From positions 186,001-250,000 of the forward strand of contig NZ_JAJJNF010000004.1 of NCBI RefSeq assembly GCF_021245805.1: a stretch of DNA of 64,000 bases, given 5' to 3'. A program made the translations under genes and the position numbers. Each line of letters begins with the position of its first letter. Within the stretch, counting starts at the first letter, position 1. Source of the stretch: Mangrovimonas futianensis. Its GTDB lineage: Bacteria; Bacteroidota; Bacteroidia; Flavobacteriales; Flavobacteriaceae. Shown here piece by piece: positions 17,601 through 25,780 of this stretch. The notes beneath the pieces are model-generated. The model was not told where the DNA came from. It did not search any database and saw only the letters and a program-made list of their open reading frames with translations.

Positions 17601-17933
17601 CACTAAAACGCTAGCAAAATCAAATCCATCTGCAATAGTGGTTGCATAGTAATTCGCTTTTCCAGGAATAATCTCCTCTGGTTGAACTACGTAAGGAATT
17701 GATTTAATTACTGGCCCTTCACAGGCAGCCAAAGAAGCTGCAGCCGTACTAAAACCAACGTATTTTAAGAAATCACGACGTGTTGTTTTAGAGCTTTCCA
17801 AGGATTCTTTATTTCCTAAAAACTCATCCGTAGGAATCTCCTGAACAAATTCGTTCTGTTTTAGCGTCTCAACAATAGAGCTATTATCATTTAGCTCCTC
17901 AACACTTTTCCAGTATTTCTTGTTTGATGACAT
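14670..17933 (-). CDS. actB: Alternative complex III subunit ActB (molybdopterin oxidoreductase-like plus Fe-S domain)
   Basis: This 1087-residue protein is the largest subunit of alternative complex III. A Tat-like motif (TRRDFLKYVGFSTAAASLAA) near residue 50, followed by a cysteine, shows export of the folded protein. The middle is a molybdopterin-oxidoreductase fold which in characterised ActB proteins binds no molybdenum. The C-terminal quarter is an Fe-S domain with four cysteine groups: CTGCGACVIAC (about 828), CQHCNHAPCETVCP (about 913), CVGTRYCANNCP (about 943) and CSMCIQMTQ with CSAACSSG (about 1000-1030). These wire electrons from quinol to the hemes of ActA and ActE. The gene is second in the operon. 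Confidence 0.95.
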   Translation of the reverse strand: MSSNKKYWKSVEELNDNSSIVETLKQNEFVQEIPTDEFLGNKESLESSKTTRRDFLKYVGFSTAAASLAACEGPVIKSIPYVVQPEEIIPGKANYYATTIADGFDFASVLVKTREGRPIKILNNSLATTNGGANARVNASVLGLYDSLRVKGPMKEGKAITWDAFDSEVNQKLTEISNSGKQIALFTQTFASPSTEKLIAEFKSKYNNVKHVSYDSVNESAALDAFEAQYGERGLADYDFSKASTIVSFGADFLGDWQGGGFDSGYAKGRVPEHGKMSQHFQFEANMSLTGANADKRVPLTPSQQKVALAKLYSQVVGGSVSGELPKGADEAVSKAAAALKKAGSKGVVVTGIQDKNAQTVVFAINESLGSKAFDPATPIKTKQGKTEEVAQLISDMKSGRVGAIIMSGVNPMYTLPNASEFAEGLGNVELSVAFSMKEDETSSKVQYIAAAPHYLEAWGDVEFKKGHFALTQPTIRPLFDTRQFQEALLKWNGNATKLHTYIKETWGGGLLGGASFNQALHDGVFVAGGLVSGPAGTGSYHTEETTTTSLKDKKERTKVGEIIHDAAVGVGLAKENQDEYVTSTSTKTVSDGEGSASTTTAISAGAAAKALANASSQGLELTLYTKTGMGDGQQANNPWLQEFPDPISRVSWDNYLTVSRTDAEKLGLMNKHVSNGALNGSYADVTVNGVTVKNVPVLIQPGQANGSVGLSFGYGRTAGLKDEMKTGVNAYPLYQNFDSVQSVTVSAAAGEHEFACVQLHNTLMGRGDIVKETTLEIFNTKDKHHWNEVPQVSLNHVETPVTDPKVDLWDEFDRSIGHHFNLSIDLNACTGCGACVIACHAENNVPVVGKSEVRRSRDMHWLRVDRYYSSEESFAGDNDKKDNISGLGSSLSEFGEMEHASDNPQVAFQPVMCQHCNHAPCETVCPVAATSHGRQGQNHMAYNRCVGTRYCANNCPYKVRRFNWFLYSNNDEFDYHMNDDLGRMVLNPDVVVRSRGVMEKCSMCIQMTQKTILDAKRDGRPVKDGEFQTACSAACSSGAMVFGDINDKESKVAHLKEDNRMYHLLEHVGTKPNVIYQVKVRNTTEA

Positions 17934-17964
17934 ATGATAAAATTGAATTACTTCTTAGTTAAAA

Positions 17965-19302
17965 TTAATAGTGACACTTACCGCATTCTAATCCACCCAT
18001 TTGGGCAGCTGTAAGCTCCTCTACTCCATATTTCTTAGATAACTGCTCATGGATTTTTTCATAATATCCATTGTCTTTAACTTTCACATTAGTTTCTCTG
18101 TGACAGTTAATACACCACCCCATAGTTAAAGGCGAGTATTGATACATGATTTCCATGGTTTCAACTGGGCCGTGACAAGTTTGACACTCCAATCCAGCAA
18201 CGGTAACGTGTTGTGAGTGGTTGAAGTAAGCAAAATCTGGAAGATTGTGAATTCTTACCCACTTGACCGGCTGAGTTTCCCCAGTATACTTTTGATCGGC
18301 ATCATTCCAACCAACAGCAGCATATAATTTTTTGATTTCTCCATCATAGAAATCTTTAGAGTACTCTGGAGAAGTTTCCCCATTGTATTCATAAATAGAC
18401 TTGTGACAGTTCATACAAACGTTCAATGATGGAATACCTGAAGTCTTACTAACACGCGCAGATGAGTGACAATATTTACAATCTACACCATTGTCACCAG
18501 CGTGGATTTTATGTGAGAAATGAATAGGTTGCACCGGTTGATAACCTTGATCAACACCAACCTGCATTAAATAACCGTAAACAAAATAGGCTCCAGCTAA
18601 TAAAAAGAAAATAGCCGTTACCAAAACCAAAAATTGGTTTTGAGCAAATGCCTTCCAAAGCGGAAGTCCTTTTTGATGCTCTGGCAAAGCCACTCCTTTT
18701 TCAATAGCAAACCTGTTGAGGGTTTTTCTAACAAGGATTAAAGCAAAAGCCAATAAAGCAAATAAGATAGCTAAAGCACCAAGTATTAATTGGTTTGAAG
18801 TTCCAGAATCACCAGAACCTTGAGCAACTCCTACTTGTGCTGTTTGATCATTGGCAGGAGCAGCTGGCTCTTCAGCCGTATAAGCCAAAATATCATCAAT
18901 ATCTTTTTCTGATAATTGCGGGAATGGCGTCATAGCCGCTCCAGCATACTCATCATAAATTTTCTTTCCATAAGCATCTCCAGAACTAATTACTCCTGGA
19001 CTATTATGAATCCAATCGTAAAGCCAGGTTCTGTCCAAACCTTGCTCATCAGCCAAACGCTGTTCCACCTTACGTAAGGCAGGACCAGTCATTTTCTTGT
19101 CAAGCTTATGACAAGCGGCACAATTGGCATTAAATAGTTGCTTCCCTTTTGCTGGATCGCCTTCTTGCGCCAAAAGGGATGTTGAAATCGTCAATAAAAA
19201 TATCAAGCTGGCATGAAGAAACCTCCTGCTTAATCTACGGTGAGTCACCTGTTTCATATTATTGGTTGAATTAACTTCTAAACTCTGGTACGATTTTTTC
19301 AT
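17965..19302 (-). CDS. actA: Alternative complex III subunit ActA, multiheme cytochrome c
   Basis: Six heme c motifs are visible: CAACH in an N-terminal monoheme cytochrome domain, then CKYCH, CMNCH, CQTCH, CINCH and CGKCH in a pentaheme part near the C-terminus, with one transmembrane helix between (ILGALAILFALLAFALILV) and a second just before the pentaheme part. That is the organisation of flavobacterial ActA. The open frame extends to an ATG at 19362, but a consensus -7 element at 19347-19340 would put the RNA start inside that extension. I therefore place the start at the ATG at 19302; a further ATG at 19257 (MKQVTHRRLSRRF), directly before a signal peptide ending TSLLAQ, is a real alternative. 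It is the first gene of the actA-ctaD operon. Confidence 0.92.
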   Translation of the reverse strand: MKKSYQSLEVNSTNNMKQVTHRRLSRRFLHASLIFLLTISTSLLAQEGDPAKGKQLFNANCAACHKLDKKMTGPALRKVEQRLADEQGLDRTWLYDWIHNSPGVISSGDAYGKKIYDEYAGAAMTPFPQLSEKDIDDILAYTAEEPAAPANDQTAQVGVAQGSGDSGTSNQLILGALAILFALLAFALILVRKTLNRFAIEKGVALPEHQKGLPLWKAFAQNQFLVLVTAIFFLLAGAYFVYGYLMQVGVDQGYQPVQPIHFSHKIHAGDNGVDCKYCHSSARVSKTSGIPSLNVCMNCHKSIYEYNGETSPEYSKDFYDGEIKKLYAAVGWNDADQKYTGETQPVKWVRIHNLPDFAYFNHSQHVTVAGLECQTCHGPVETMEIMYQYSPLTMGWCINCHRETNVKVKDNGYYEKIHEQLSKKYGVEELTAAQMGGLECGKCHY

Positions 19303-19339
19303 TAATGGTAATAAAAAAATACAGTTATAAAATCTCGGA

Positions 19340-19347
19340 CAAAAGTA
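19340..19347 (-). promoter_or_regulatory. Candidate -7 promoter element of the actABCDEF-coxB-ctaD operon
   Basis: The minus strand reads TACTTTTG, an exact match to TAnnTTTG. The RNA would start near 19333, about 30 nt before the ATG at 19302. No clear TTTG lies at the -33 distance. Confidence 0.45.
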
Positions 19348-19445
19348 ACATTTAAAGTCCATTCTAAAAATGTTACAGAAGTGTTAAACACTAATTTAGA
19401 GAAATTCTAAATAATAAAATTTATTCAATATTGTTTATTAAGACA

Positions 19446-19453
19446 TACATTTG
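19446..19453 (+). promoter_or_regulatory. Candidate -7 promoter element of the SPOR protein gene
   Basis: TACATTTG exactly matches TAnnTTTG and ends 18 nt before the ATG at 19472. No good -33 element is visible. Confidence 0.4.
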
Positions 19454-19471
19454 TATTAAATAAATTCGCTT

Positions 19472-19867
19472 ATGTTGAAACCAAATCAAATCAAATTGAA
19501 TCTAAGTATCTTGATTACTGTTATTTGTATGGGCACTGGATTTTCGCAATCGGGACAGGTCGAAATCAATCAGGATAAAAAAATAGATCAGCTATTAGCC
19601 ATAAAAAAAGAGGTAAATGCCTCTAATGAGTATTCAGATCGATATAAAATTCAAATTTTTTCTGGAAATTTAAGTGGTGCTGAAAAATCAGTTACGGAAT
19701 TCAAGAAAAAATACGAAAGTTGGTCGTGTAAAATGGATTTTGAGACACCTAATTATAAGGTGCGTGTTGGAAACTTTAGAAGCCGCTTGGAAGCAGATAA
19801 AGCTCTTGCTACAATAAAAAAAGAATTTCCTGCGGCATTTATATTCAAACCCAAAAGGAGATCCTAA
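19472..19867 (+). CDS. Secreted SPOR-domain protein
   Basis: The 131-residue product has a signal peptide (hydrophobic segment about residues 10-25, cleavage near GFSQ) and a C-terminal SPOR domain (about residues 55-128). Typical SPOR strands are YKIQIFSGNLSGAEKSV, YKVRVGNFRSRLEADKAL and a last strand AAFIFKPK. SPOR domains bind peptidoglycan stripped of its peptide side chains, mostly at division sites, so a periplasmic envelope role is likely. It is a single gene, divergent from the act operon and convergent with infB, with a shared bidirectional terminator. Confidence 0.88.
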   Translation: MLKPNQIKLNLSILITVICMGTGFSQSGQVEINQDKKIDQLLAIKKEVNASNEYSDRYKIQIFSGNLSGAEKSVTEFKKKYESWSCKMDFETPNYKVRVGNFRSRLEADKALATIKKEFPAAFIFKPKRRS

Positions 19868-19877
19868 TAAGGCATAA

Positions 19878-19907
19878 AAAAAGGGCGGTTTTTCAACCGC
19901 CCTTTTT
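19878..19907. terminator. Bidirectional terminator between the SPOR gene and infB
   Basis: A 12-bp GC-rich stem (AAAAGGGCGGTT / AACCGCCCTTTT) with the loop TTTC lies between two convergent genes. It has A-runs on the left and T-runs on the right, so it can end transcription from both sides. Confidence 0.92.
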
Positions 19908-19921
19908 AATTTTATGGAACT

Positions 19922-22726
19922 TTATTTAAGTTTCTTTTTTACTTCCACTTCTTGGAAAGCTTCGATAATATCACCTTCCTGAATGTCGTTATAATTTTTC
20001 ACCTGCATACCACAATCGTATCCTTTAGAAACTTCCTTAACGTCATCCTTAAATCGTTTCAATGAAGTCAATTCTCCAGTGTAGATTACCACACCATCTC
20101 TAATAAGTCTAACTCCTGAATTTCTATATATTTTACCGCTAGTAACCATACATCCTGCAATGGTTCCAACCTTAGAAATCTTAAACGTTTCTCTTATTTC
20201 AGCTGTACCCGTAACCTCTTCTTTCAGCTCTGGAGATAACATACCTTCCATCGCATCCTTCAAATCGTTAATGGCGTCATAGATGATAGAATATGTTCTG
20301 ATGTCGATTTCTTCCTTATCGGCTATCTGTCTAGCGTTACCCATAGGTCTTACATTGAACCCGATGATAATCGCATCAGAAGCAGAAGCTAATAGCACAT
20401 CACTTTCGGTAATGGCACCAACACCTTTATGGATAATATTTACTTGAATTTCTTCAGTTGAAAGTTTTTGGAATGAATCTGTTAAGGCTTCTACGGAACC
20501 ATCCACATCCCCTTTAAGGATAATATTAAGTTCTTTAAAGTCACCTAAAGCAATACGTCTTCCAATTTCGTCAAGAGTGATATGACGTTGTGTTCTTACA
20601 GATTGCTCACGTTGTAATTGGGTACGTTTTGCAGCAATAGACTTGGCTTCTCTTTCATCATCAAAGACATTGAATTTATCTCCTGCCTGAGGAGCACCAT
20701 CCAACCCAAGAATAGATACTGGAGTCGCAGGTCCTGCTTCAAACACATCATTACCTCTTTCATCATGCATTGCTTTTACCTTACCACTGTGTTTACCAGC
20801 TAGAACATAATCGCCTATTCTCAAAGTTCCTGAAAGCACTAGAATAGTAGCTACATAACCCCTTCCTTTGTCCAGGAATGCTTCTACAATAGTTCCAGTA
20901 GCATTTTTATCAGGATTTGCTTGAAGTTCCAATAGTTCGGCTTCTAACAATACTTTTTCTAATAGTTCAGCAACACCTTCCCCTGTTTTAGCAGAAATAT
21001 CTTGGGATTGAATTTTTCCACCCCAATCTTCAACCAATAGGTTCATATTAGCCAACCCTTCTTTAATCTTGTCCGGATTTGCTGTTGGTTTATCAATTTT
21101 GTTGATTGCAAAAATAATAGGCACTCCCGCTGCCTGAGCATGGGCAATGGCCTCTTTAGTTTGCGGCATGATGTCATCATCAGCTGCAACCACAATAATA
21201 GCAATATCGGTAACTTGAGCACCACGAGCACGCATCGCTGTAAAGGCCTCGTGACCTGGTGTATCTAAGAAAGTGATTTTTTGACCATCTTCTAAGCTCA
21301 CCCCATAAGCACCAATGTGCTGCGTAATTCCTCCAGATTCACCAGCAATCACATTTTCTTCACGAACATAATCCAATAATGATGTTTTACCGTGATCTAC
21401 GTGTCCCATCACCGTAACAATAGGAGCTCTGTGTTTTAAATCTTCTGGTTTGTCTTGTACCTCTTCAAAAGATTCCTCAATATCGGCAGTTACAAATTCT
21501 ACTTCATAACCGAATTCTTCGGCAACAATTGAAAGAGTTTCTGCATCCAGTCTTTGGTTCATGGTAACCATCATACCTAAAGACATACATGCTGAAATAA
21601 TTTTAGTTACAGGAACATCCATCATAGTTGCTACTTCACTTGCTGTAACAAACTCTGTTACTTTAAGCTTTTTGCTTTCTGCTGCTTCTGCACGTAATTC
21701 TTTTTCAGTCTGCTCTCTATGTTGCTCTCTTTTCTCTCTACGATACTTGGCTCCTTTACCTTTAGAGGATTTACCTTGAAGTTTCTCTAAAGTCTCTCTA
21801 ATTTGCTTTGATACTTCTTCTTCACTAGGCTCTTCTTTCAAGATTGGGCGTTTTCCTTTACCTCCTGGTTTAGGTTTCCCTTTGAATCTGTCGTTATTTC
21901 TATCTCCGCCTTGTCTATTGTCTACACCAACACCACCTTTACTGATTCTCCTTCTTTTCTTTCTAGCTGAATTATCACCAGCCTTTTTATCATCATCCTT
22001 TTTGACCTCTTTCTTTTTCTTTGGCTTGTTGAATTGAGACAAGTCAATTTTCTCACCAGTGATATTAGGTCCAGAAAGTTTTTTGTATTGGGTCTTCAAT
22101 TTTTCAGGTTTCGGATCGCCATTTTCATCTAGCTCGACTTCCACCTTTTTAACGGGAGCCTCCTCTGGTTTTTTAACCTCTTGTTTAGGAGCGGCTTCTT
22201 TTACAGGCTCCTCCTTTTTAACTGGGGCAGGCTCTGGCTTAATTTCTTCCTTAGCAACCGGAGTTTCTTGAGGTTTTTCTTCCTCTTTTACTGGTTCAAC
22301 AACCGGAGTTTCTTCTTCCTTGACCTCTTCTTTCTCAGGAGCCTTTTCTTCCTTTTTCTTAGGTTCTAGATCAATTTTACCAACCGTTTTCGGACCAGTA
22401 AGGGTAGATTTCGCCTTCACGATTTTCTCTTGCTCTTCCGCCTCTCTTTTAGCTCTTTCTTCCTCTTGCTTCTGAAGTTCACGCTCTCGCTGCAGCCTAA
22501 GCTCTTCCTTTTCCTTTTGTTTTGCCTCACTTACTTCTTGGGACGCAACTTTTTTGTCTGCATCCGTTTGAAACTCGTCTGACAAAACTTCGTAAATGTC
22601 TTCAGTGATTTTAGTATTAGGACTTTTATCAATATTGATGCCTTTGGAATCCAAGTATTCCACAGCTCTGTCAATAGAGATATTCAACTCCCTTAATACT
22701 TTGTTTAATCTGATCGTTCCAGCCAT
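19922..22726 (-). CDS. infB: Translation initiation factor IF-2
   Basis: The 934-residue product is full length for Bacteroidota IF-2, the GTPase that brings initiator tRNA to the 30S subunit. The N-terminus has the small IF2_N helical module (IRLNKVLRELNISIDRAVEYL). Residues 60-350 are a low-complexity linker rich in K, E and P, of the kind that varies between species. The G domain begins with GHVDHGKTS near residue 439 and continues through DTPGHEAF and NKIDKP. The C-terminal domains II-IV end in EAFQEVEVKKK. The gene is last in rimP-nusA-infB. Confidence 0.97.
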   Translation of the reverse strand: MAGTIRLNKVLRELNISIDRAVEYLDSKGINIDKSPNTKITEDIYEVLSDEFQTDADKKVASQEVSEAKQKEKEELRLQRERELQKQEEERAKREAEEQEKIVKAKSTLTGPKTVGKIDLEPKKKEEKAPEKEEVKEEETPVVEPVKEEEKPQETPVAKEEIKPEPAPVKKEEPVKEAAPKQEVKKPEEAPVKKVEVELDENGDPKPEKLKTQYKKLSGPNITGEKIDLSQFNKPKKKKEVKKDDDKKAGDNSARKKRRRISKGGVGVDNRQGGDRNNDRFKGKPKPGGKGKRPILKEEPSEEEVSKQIRETLEKLQGKSSKGKGAKYRREKREQHREQTEKELRAEAAESKKLKVTEFVTASEVATMMDVPVTKIISACMSLGMMVTMNQRLDAETLSIVAEEFGYEVEFVTADIEESFEEVQDKPEDLKHRAPIVTVMGHVDHGKTSLLDYVREENVIAGESGGITQHIGAYGVSLEDGQKITFLDTPGHEAFTAMRARGAQVTDIAIIVVAADDDIMPQTKEAIAHAQAAGVPIIFAINKIDKPTANPDKIKEGLANMNLLVEDWGGKIQSQDISAKTGEGVAELLEKVLLEAELLELQANPDKNATGTIVEAFLDKGRGYVATILVLSGTLRIGDYVLAGKHSGKVKAMHDERGNDVFEAGPATPVSILGLDGAPQAGDKFNVFDDEREAKSIAAKRTQLQREQSVRTQRHITLDEIGRRIALGDFKELNIILKGDVDGSVEALTDSFQKLSTEEIQVNIIHKGVGAITESDVLLASASDAIIIGFNVRPMGNARQIADKEEIDIRTYSIIYDAINDLKDAMEGMLSPELKEEVTGTAEIRETFKISKVGTIAGCMVTSGKIYRNSGVRLIRDGVVIYTGELTSLKRFKDDVKEVSKGYDCGMQVKNYNDIQEGDIIEAFQEVEVKKKLK

Positions 22727-22755
22727 AAATTGCCTTTAAACCTATTGTTTGTTTT

Positions 22756-23988
22756 TTAGTCCTCGAATTCTTCTCTTAAGATTGCGATGACCTCTTTAAT
22801 TGTTTCTTCTTCTAAATCTGTTCTCTTAACTAAATCTGAGATATCCAGTTCTAAAATACTTTTGGCGGTATCTAAACCAACCTTGCTAAATTCTTCTATA
22901 ATCCAGCTATCTATTTCATCAGAGAATTCAGCTAATTCAACATCTTCCTCAGCTCCTTCTCTAAACACATCAATTTCATAACCTGTCAATTGACCGGCCA
23001 ATCTAATGTTATGTCCTCCTCTACCAATCGCCTTACTTACCTCTTCAGGTTTCAGTACTGCTTCAGCACGTTTATTTTCCTCATCAACTTTTATAGAAGT
23101 AACTCTAGCAGGACTTAATGCTCGTGTAATATACAATTGAACATTATTTGTGTAGTTGATAACATCAATATTCTCATTTCCTAATTCACGTACAATACCG
23201 TGAATTCTTGAACCTTTCATTCCCACACATGCTCCAACAGGGTCGATTCTATCATCATAAGAATCTACTGCCACTTTTGCTTTTTCTCCTGGGATACGAA
23301 CCACGTTCTTGATGGTAATCAAACCATCAAACACCTCTGGAATTTCTTGTTCAAACAATTTTTCTAAGAACAAAGGTGATGTTCTCGACATGATGATTGA
23401 AGGTTTGCTTCCTTTCAATTCTACATTTTCAATAACACCTCTTACATTGTCTCCTTTTCTAAAAAAGTCAGAAGGAATCTGCTTTTCCTTTGGCAATATA
23501 ATCTCATTTCCTTCATCATCCAACAAAATTACGGCTCTATGACGAATATGGTGCACTTCTGCCGTATAAATTTCACCAATTAAATCTTTAAATTGTTTAT
23601 AGATATTGGTGTTATCATGCTCGTGAATCTTGGAAATCAAATTCTGTCTTAACGCCAAAATTGCTCTTCTTCCAAGATCTATTAGTTTCACCTCTTCTGA
23701 CACATCTTCGCCAACTTCAAAATCGGGCTCAATTTTTCTTGCCTCAGACAATGAAATTTCTTGATTTGGATCTTCAACATCTCCATCAGCAACTACAATT
23801 CGGTTTCTCCAAATTTCCAAATCTCCCTTATCTGGATTAATAATGATATCAAAATTATCATCATCTCCAAATTTCTTTTTCAAAGCATTTCTAAAAACAT
23901 CCTCTAAAATAGCCATCAAGGTCACACGATCTATTAGCTTATCGTCCTTAAACTCTGAAAAAGATTCTATTAATGCAAGATTTTCCAT
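22756..23988 (-). CDS. nusA: Transcription termination/antitermination factor NusA
   Basis: The 410-residue product carries the NusA N-terminal RNA-polymerase-binding domain, an S1 domain (about residues 135-200) and two KH domains. The segment GACVGMKGSRIHGIVRELGNENIDVI marks KH1, and EVSKAIGRGGHNIRLAGQLTGYEIDV marks KH2. A short acidic C-terminal tail replaces the longer AR repeats of the E. coli protein, which is normal outside the gammaproteobacteria. NusA modulates pausing, termination and antitermination. The gene lies between rimP and infB; a hairpin in the operon leader could be a target for NusA itself. Confidence 0.96.
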   Translation of the reverse strand: MENLALIESFSEFKDDKLIDRVTLMAILEDVFRNALKKKFGDDDNFDIIINPDKGDLEIWRNRIVVADGDVEDPNQEISLSEARKIEPDFEVGEDVSEEVKLIDLGRRAILALRQNLISKIHEHDNTNIYKQFKDLIGEIYTAEVHHIRHRAVILLDDEGNEIILPKEKQIPSDFFRKGDNVRGVIENVELKGSKPSIIMSRTSPLFLEKLFEQEIPEVFDGLITIKNVVRIPGEKAKVAVDSYDDRIDPVGACVGMKGSRIHGIVRELGNENIDVINYTNNVQLYITRALSPARVTSIKVDEENKRAEAVLKPEEVSKAIGRGGHNIRLAGQLTGYEIDVFREGAEEDVELAEFSDEIDSWIIEEFSKVGLDTAKSILELDISDLVKRTDLEEETIKEVIAILREEFED

Positions 23989-24000
23989 TCTCCTTTTGAA

Positions 24001-24465
24001 TTAAAATTTTATCATAACTTTTGCTTCCTTTATATCTTGTAATCCTATTACAGCTTCCTTTTTAACAGTTACCTTTCCCTTTCCTACCGGTTTAGGCTCC
24101 CTAACCTTCCACTGAATAGTTATGTTCTCATCATTAGCCTCAGCTAATTTACCCTCAAATTGCCCTCCTTCATTCGTCTTAATCGCTAACTCCCTGCCAA
24201 TGTTTTTTGCATATTGTCTAGGGTTAACCAATGGAGCAGTAGCTCCAGCCGAAGACACCTCTAATGAAAAGTCCTCTTCCTCACGGTCCAAATTATGTTC
24301 AACTGCCCTACTGGCATTAACACAATCTTCCACAGTAACACCCTGGTCACCATCAATCACCACCATTATTTTGTTATCTTCTGAGATAGACATGTCAATC
24401 AAAAATAATTGAGGGTTTTGATCGAAGAAATTTTCTAATAATTTTTCTACTGTCGGCTTAAGCAT
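24001..24465 (-). CDS. rimP: Ribosome maturation factor RimP
   Basis: The 154-residue product matches RimP, which assists maturation of the 30S subunit. Family motifs are VVIDGDQGVTVEDCVNASRAVEHNLD and the block EVSSAGATAPLVNPRQYAKNIGR. In most RimP proteins the latter reads EVSSPG..RPL; here alanine and threonine replace the proline and arginine, a form common in Bacteroidota. It is the first gene of rimP-nusA-infB, with a promoter element and a terminator-like hairpin upstream. Confidence 0.93.
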   Translation of the reverse strand: MLKPTVEKLLENFFDQNPQLFLIDMSISEDNKIMVVIDGDQGVTVEDCVNASRAVEHNLDREEEDFSLEVSSAGATAPLVNPRQYAKNIGRELAIKTNEGGQFEGKLAEANDENITIQWKVREPKPVGKGKVTVKKEAVIGLQDIKEAKVMIKF

Positions 24466-24475
24466 TTTTAAGTAT

Positions 24476-24501
24476 AAAAAGAGGGGACTTCCCGTCCCCT
24501 C
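24476..24501 (-). promoter_or_regulatory. Terminator-like leader hairpin before rimP (candidate attenuator)
   Basis: On the minus strand the 8-bp GC-rich stem GAGGGGAC / GTCCCCTC with a 5-nt loop is followed directly by TTTTT, and the rimP ATG comes 15 nt after the hairpin. The candidate -7 element lies upstream of the hairpin, so it would be part of the transcript. The shape is that of an intrinsic terminator in a leader. Attenuation of rimP-nusA-infB, perhaps by NusA, is an inference. Confidence 0.55.
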
Positions 24502-24527
24502 ATTGATTTCTTTTTCTTACAACGGTG

Positions 24528-24535
24528 CAAATATA
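24528..24535 (-). promoter_or_regulatory. Candidate -7 promoter element of rimP-nusA-infB
   Basis: The minus strand reads TATATTTG, an exact match to TAnnTTTG. Transcription would begin near 24521, about 55 nt before the rimP ATG and just ahead of the leader hairpin. No clear -33 element is seen. Confidence 0.45.
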
Positions 24536-24628
24536 CAACATTTAAATTGAATTACATAATCCGTAAAATATCATTTTAATTTTTTACCTTTATAGTACAC
24601 TTTCTACTAACACACTCACGAACTAATT

Positions 24629-25456
24629 ATGAAAAAAATCTTAGTACCAACCGACTTCTCCAATGAAGCGGAACATGCCTTAAAAGTAGCCGCTCAATTA
24701 GCAAAAAGATATGATTCTGAAATCTATTTACTTCACTTATTGGAGATCCCTGTGCAACAGGTAGATACCCTAAATGTTCAAAGCGATTTCCCTGAAGCCA
24801 TGTTTTTCATGAAGCTGGCTCATCAAAAATTTGAAGACATAATGTCAAGCCCATACTTAGATGGTATTACAGTGCATGAAACTGTAGATTTTAATCAAAA
24901 TTTTGCAGAAGTATCTAATGTGGCCAAAGAAAAAGGAGCCGACCTGATTGTCATGGGCTCTCATGGTTCTAGTGGATTCAAGGAAATGTTTATTGGATCA
25001 AATGCCGAAAAAGTAGTAAGAACTTCGGAAATACCCGTTTTGGTTATTAAAAACCAACATGACTCTTTTGAGGTGAATGATTTTGTTTTTGCATCAGATT
25101 TCAAAAATGATAACAAAGAAACTTACAAACAAGCCACCAAGTTAGCAAGAATGTTTGATGCAAAAATTCACTTGTTACTGGTCAATACAGCCAGCAATTT
25201 CCAAACAACCATAAAGGCTCATGATAGAATACATGATTTTATCAGTGAAGACACGTTTGAAAACTACACTATCAACATTTACAATGACGAAACCATTGAA
25301 AAAGGAATTTTAAATTTTTCAAGAGAAATCAAAGCAGACCTCATTGGCATCAGCACTCATGGCCGACAAGGAATTGCCCATTTCTTTAATAGCAGCATCA
25401 GTGAAGATTTGGTCAATCATGCTAAAAGACCAGTCATGACATTCAAAATAAAATAA
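24629..25456 (+). CDS. Universal stress protein, tandem UspA domains
   Basis: The 275-residue product contains two UspA folds: residues 1-145, beginning KKILVPTDFSNEAEHALKVA, and about 150-275. The first ends with the nucleotide-binding pattern MGSHGSSGFKEMFIGSNAEK; the second carries the related but less regular GISTHGRQGIAHFFNSSISE. Such proteins bind ATP or act in stress and metabolic signalling in the cytoplasm; a more specific role cannot be read from the sequence. The gene is divergent from rimP and ends at a strong hairpin shared with tRNA-Gln. Confidence 0.92.
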   Translation: MKKILVPTDFSNEAEHALKVAAQLAKRYDSEIYLLHLLEIPVQQVDTLNVQSDFPEAMFFMKLAHQKFEDIMSSPYLDGITVHETVDFNQNFAEVSNVAKEKGADLIVMGSHGSSGFKEMFIGSNAEKVVRTSEIPVLVIKNQHDSFEVNDFVFASDFKNDNKETYKQATKLARMFDAKIHLLLVNTASNFQTTIKAHDRIHDFISEDTFENYTINIYNDETIEKGILNFSREIKADLIGISTHGRQGIAHFFNSSISEDLVNHAKRPVMTFKIK

Positions 25457-25469
25457 GGACTTAAATCAA

Positions 25470-25500
25470 AAAAAGCCTTCGGAAAATCCGAAGGCTTTTT
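25470..25500. terminator. Bidirectional terminator between the universal stress gene and tRNA-Gln
   Basis: A stem of about 13 bp (AAAAGCCTTCGGA / TCCGAAGGCTTTT) with a 3-nt loop lies 13 nt past the stop codon of the universal stress gene and 3 nt from the 3' end of the tRNA gene. It has A- and T-runs on both sides. Confidence 0.92.
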
Positions 25501-25502
25501 TG

Positions 25503-25575
25503 TTGGCCTACTAGGGCTCGAACCTAGACTCTTCTGAACCAAAATCAGACGTGTTGCCAGTTACACCATAGGCCA
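25503..25575 (-). tRNA. tRNA-Gln (anticodon TTG)
   Basis: On the minus strand the acceptor stem TGGCCTA / TAGGCCA, the anticodon stem-loop TCTGA-TTTTGGT-TCAGA and the T arm CTAGG-TTCGAGC-CCTAG are all perfect. Loop positions 34-36 read TTG, which decodes glutamine. The discriminator base is A and CCA is not encoded. A consensus promoter lies upstream and a terminator follows at once. Confidence 0.96.
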
Positions 25576-25593
25576 TAATCTCAAAAGAGGTTG

Positions 25594-25624
25594 CAAATTT
25601 AAAACAAAGTTTCTTTTGAGCAAA
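25594..25624 (-). promoter_or_regulatory. Consensus promoter of tRNA-Gln
   Basis: On the minus strand TTTG (25624-25621) is followed after exactly 19 nt by TAAATTTG (25601-25594). Both elements and the spacing match the Bacteroidota housekeeping promoter exactly. The RNA would start near 25587, about 12 nt before the mature tRNA. Confidence 0.75.
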
Positions 25625-25780
25625 AAAAAATTAAAAAATAATATTAGACACCTTCACGTTACCTTTATGGGAAATACTGGCACTAGGCATCAATACTAAC
25701 TTTTGTTAATAGGAATATAATACTTTCAGCTTATATATATTTATTGTTAAATTCGCCACATCTTTACAAACCAAGAATCT

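Noticed and set aside
19303..19362. Upstream ATG start for actA
   Set aside because: A consensus -7 element at 19340-19347 falls within this extension, and the added residues (cysteine- and phenylalanine-rich) do not resemble a signal peptide start.
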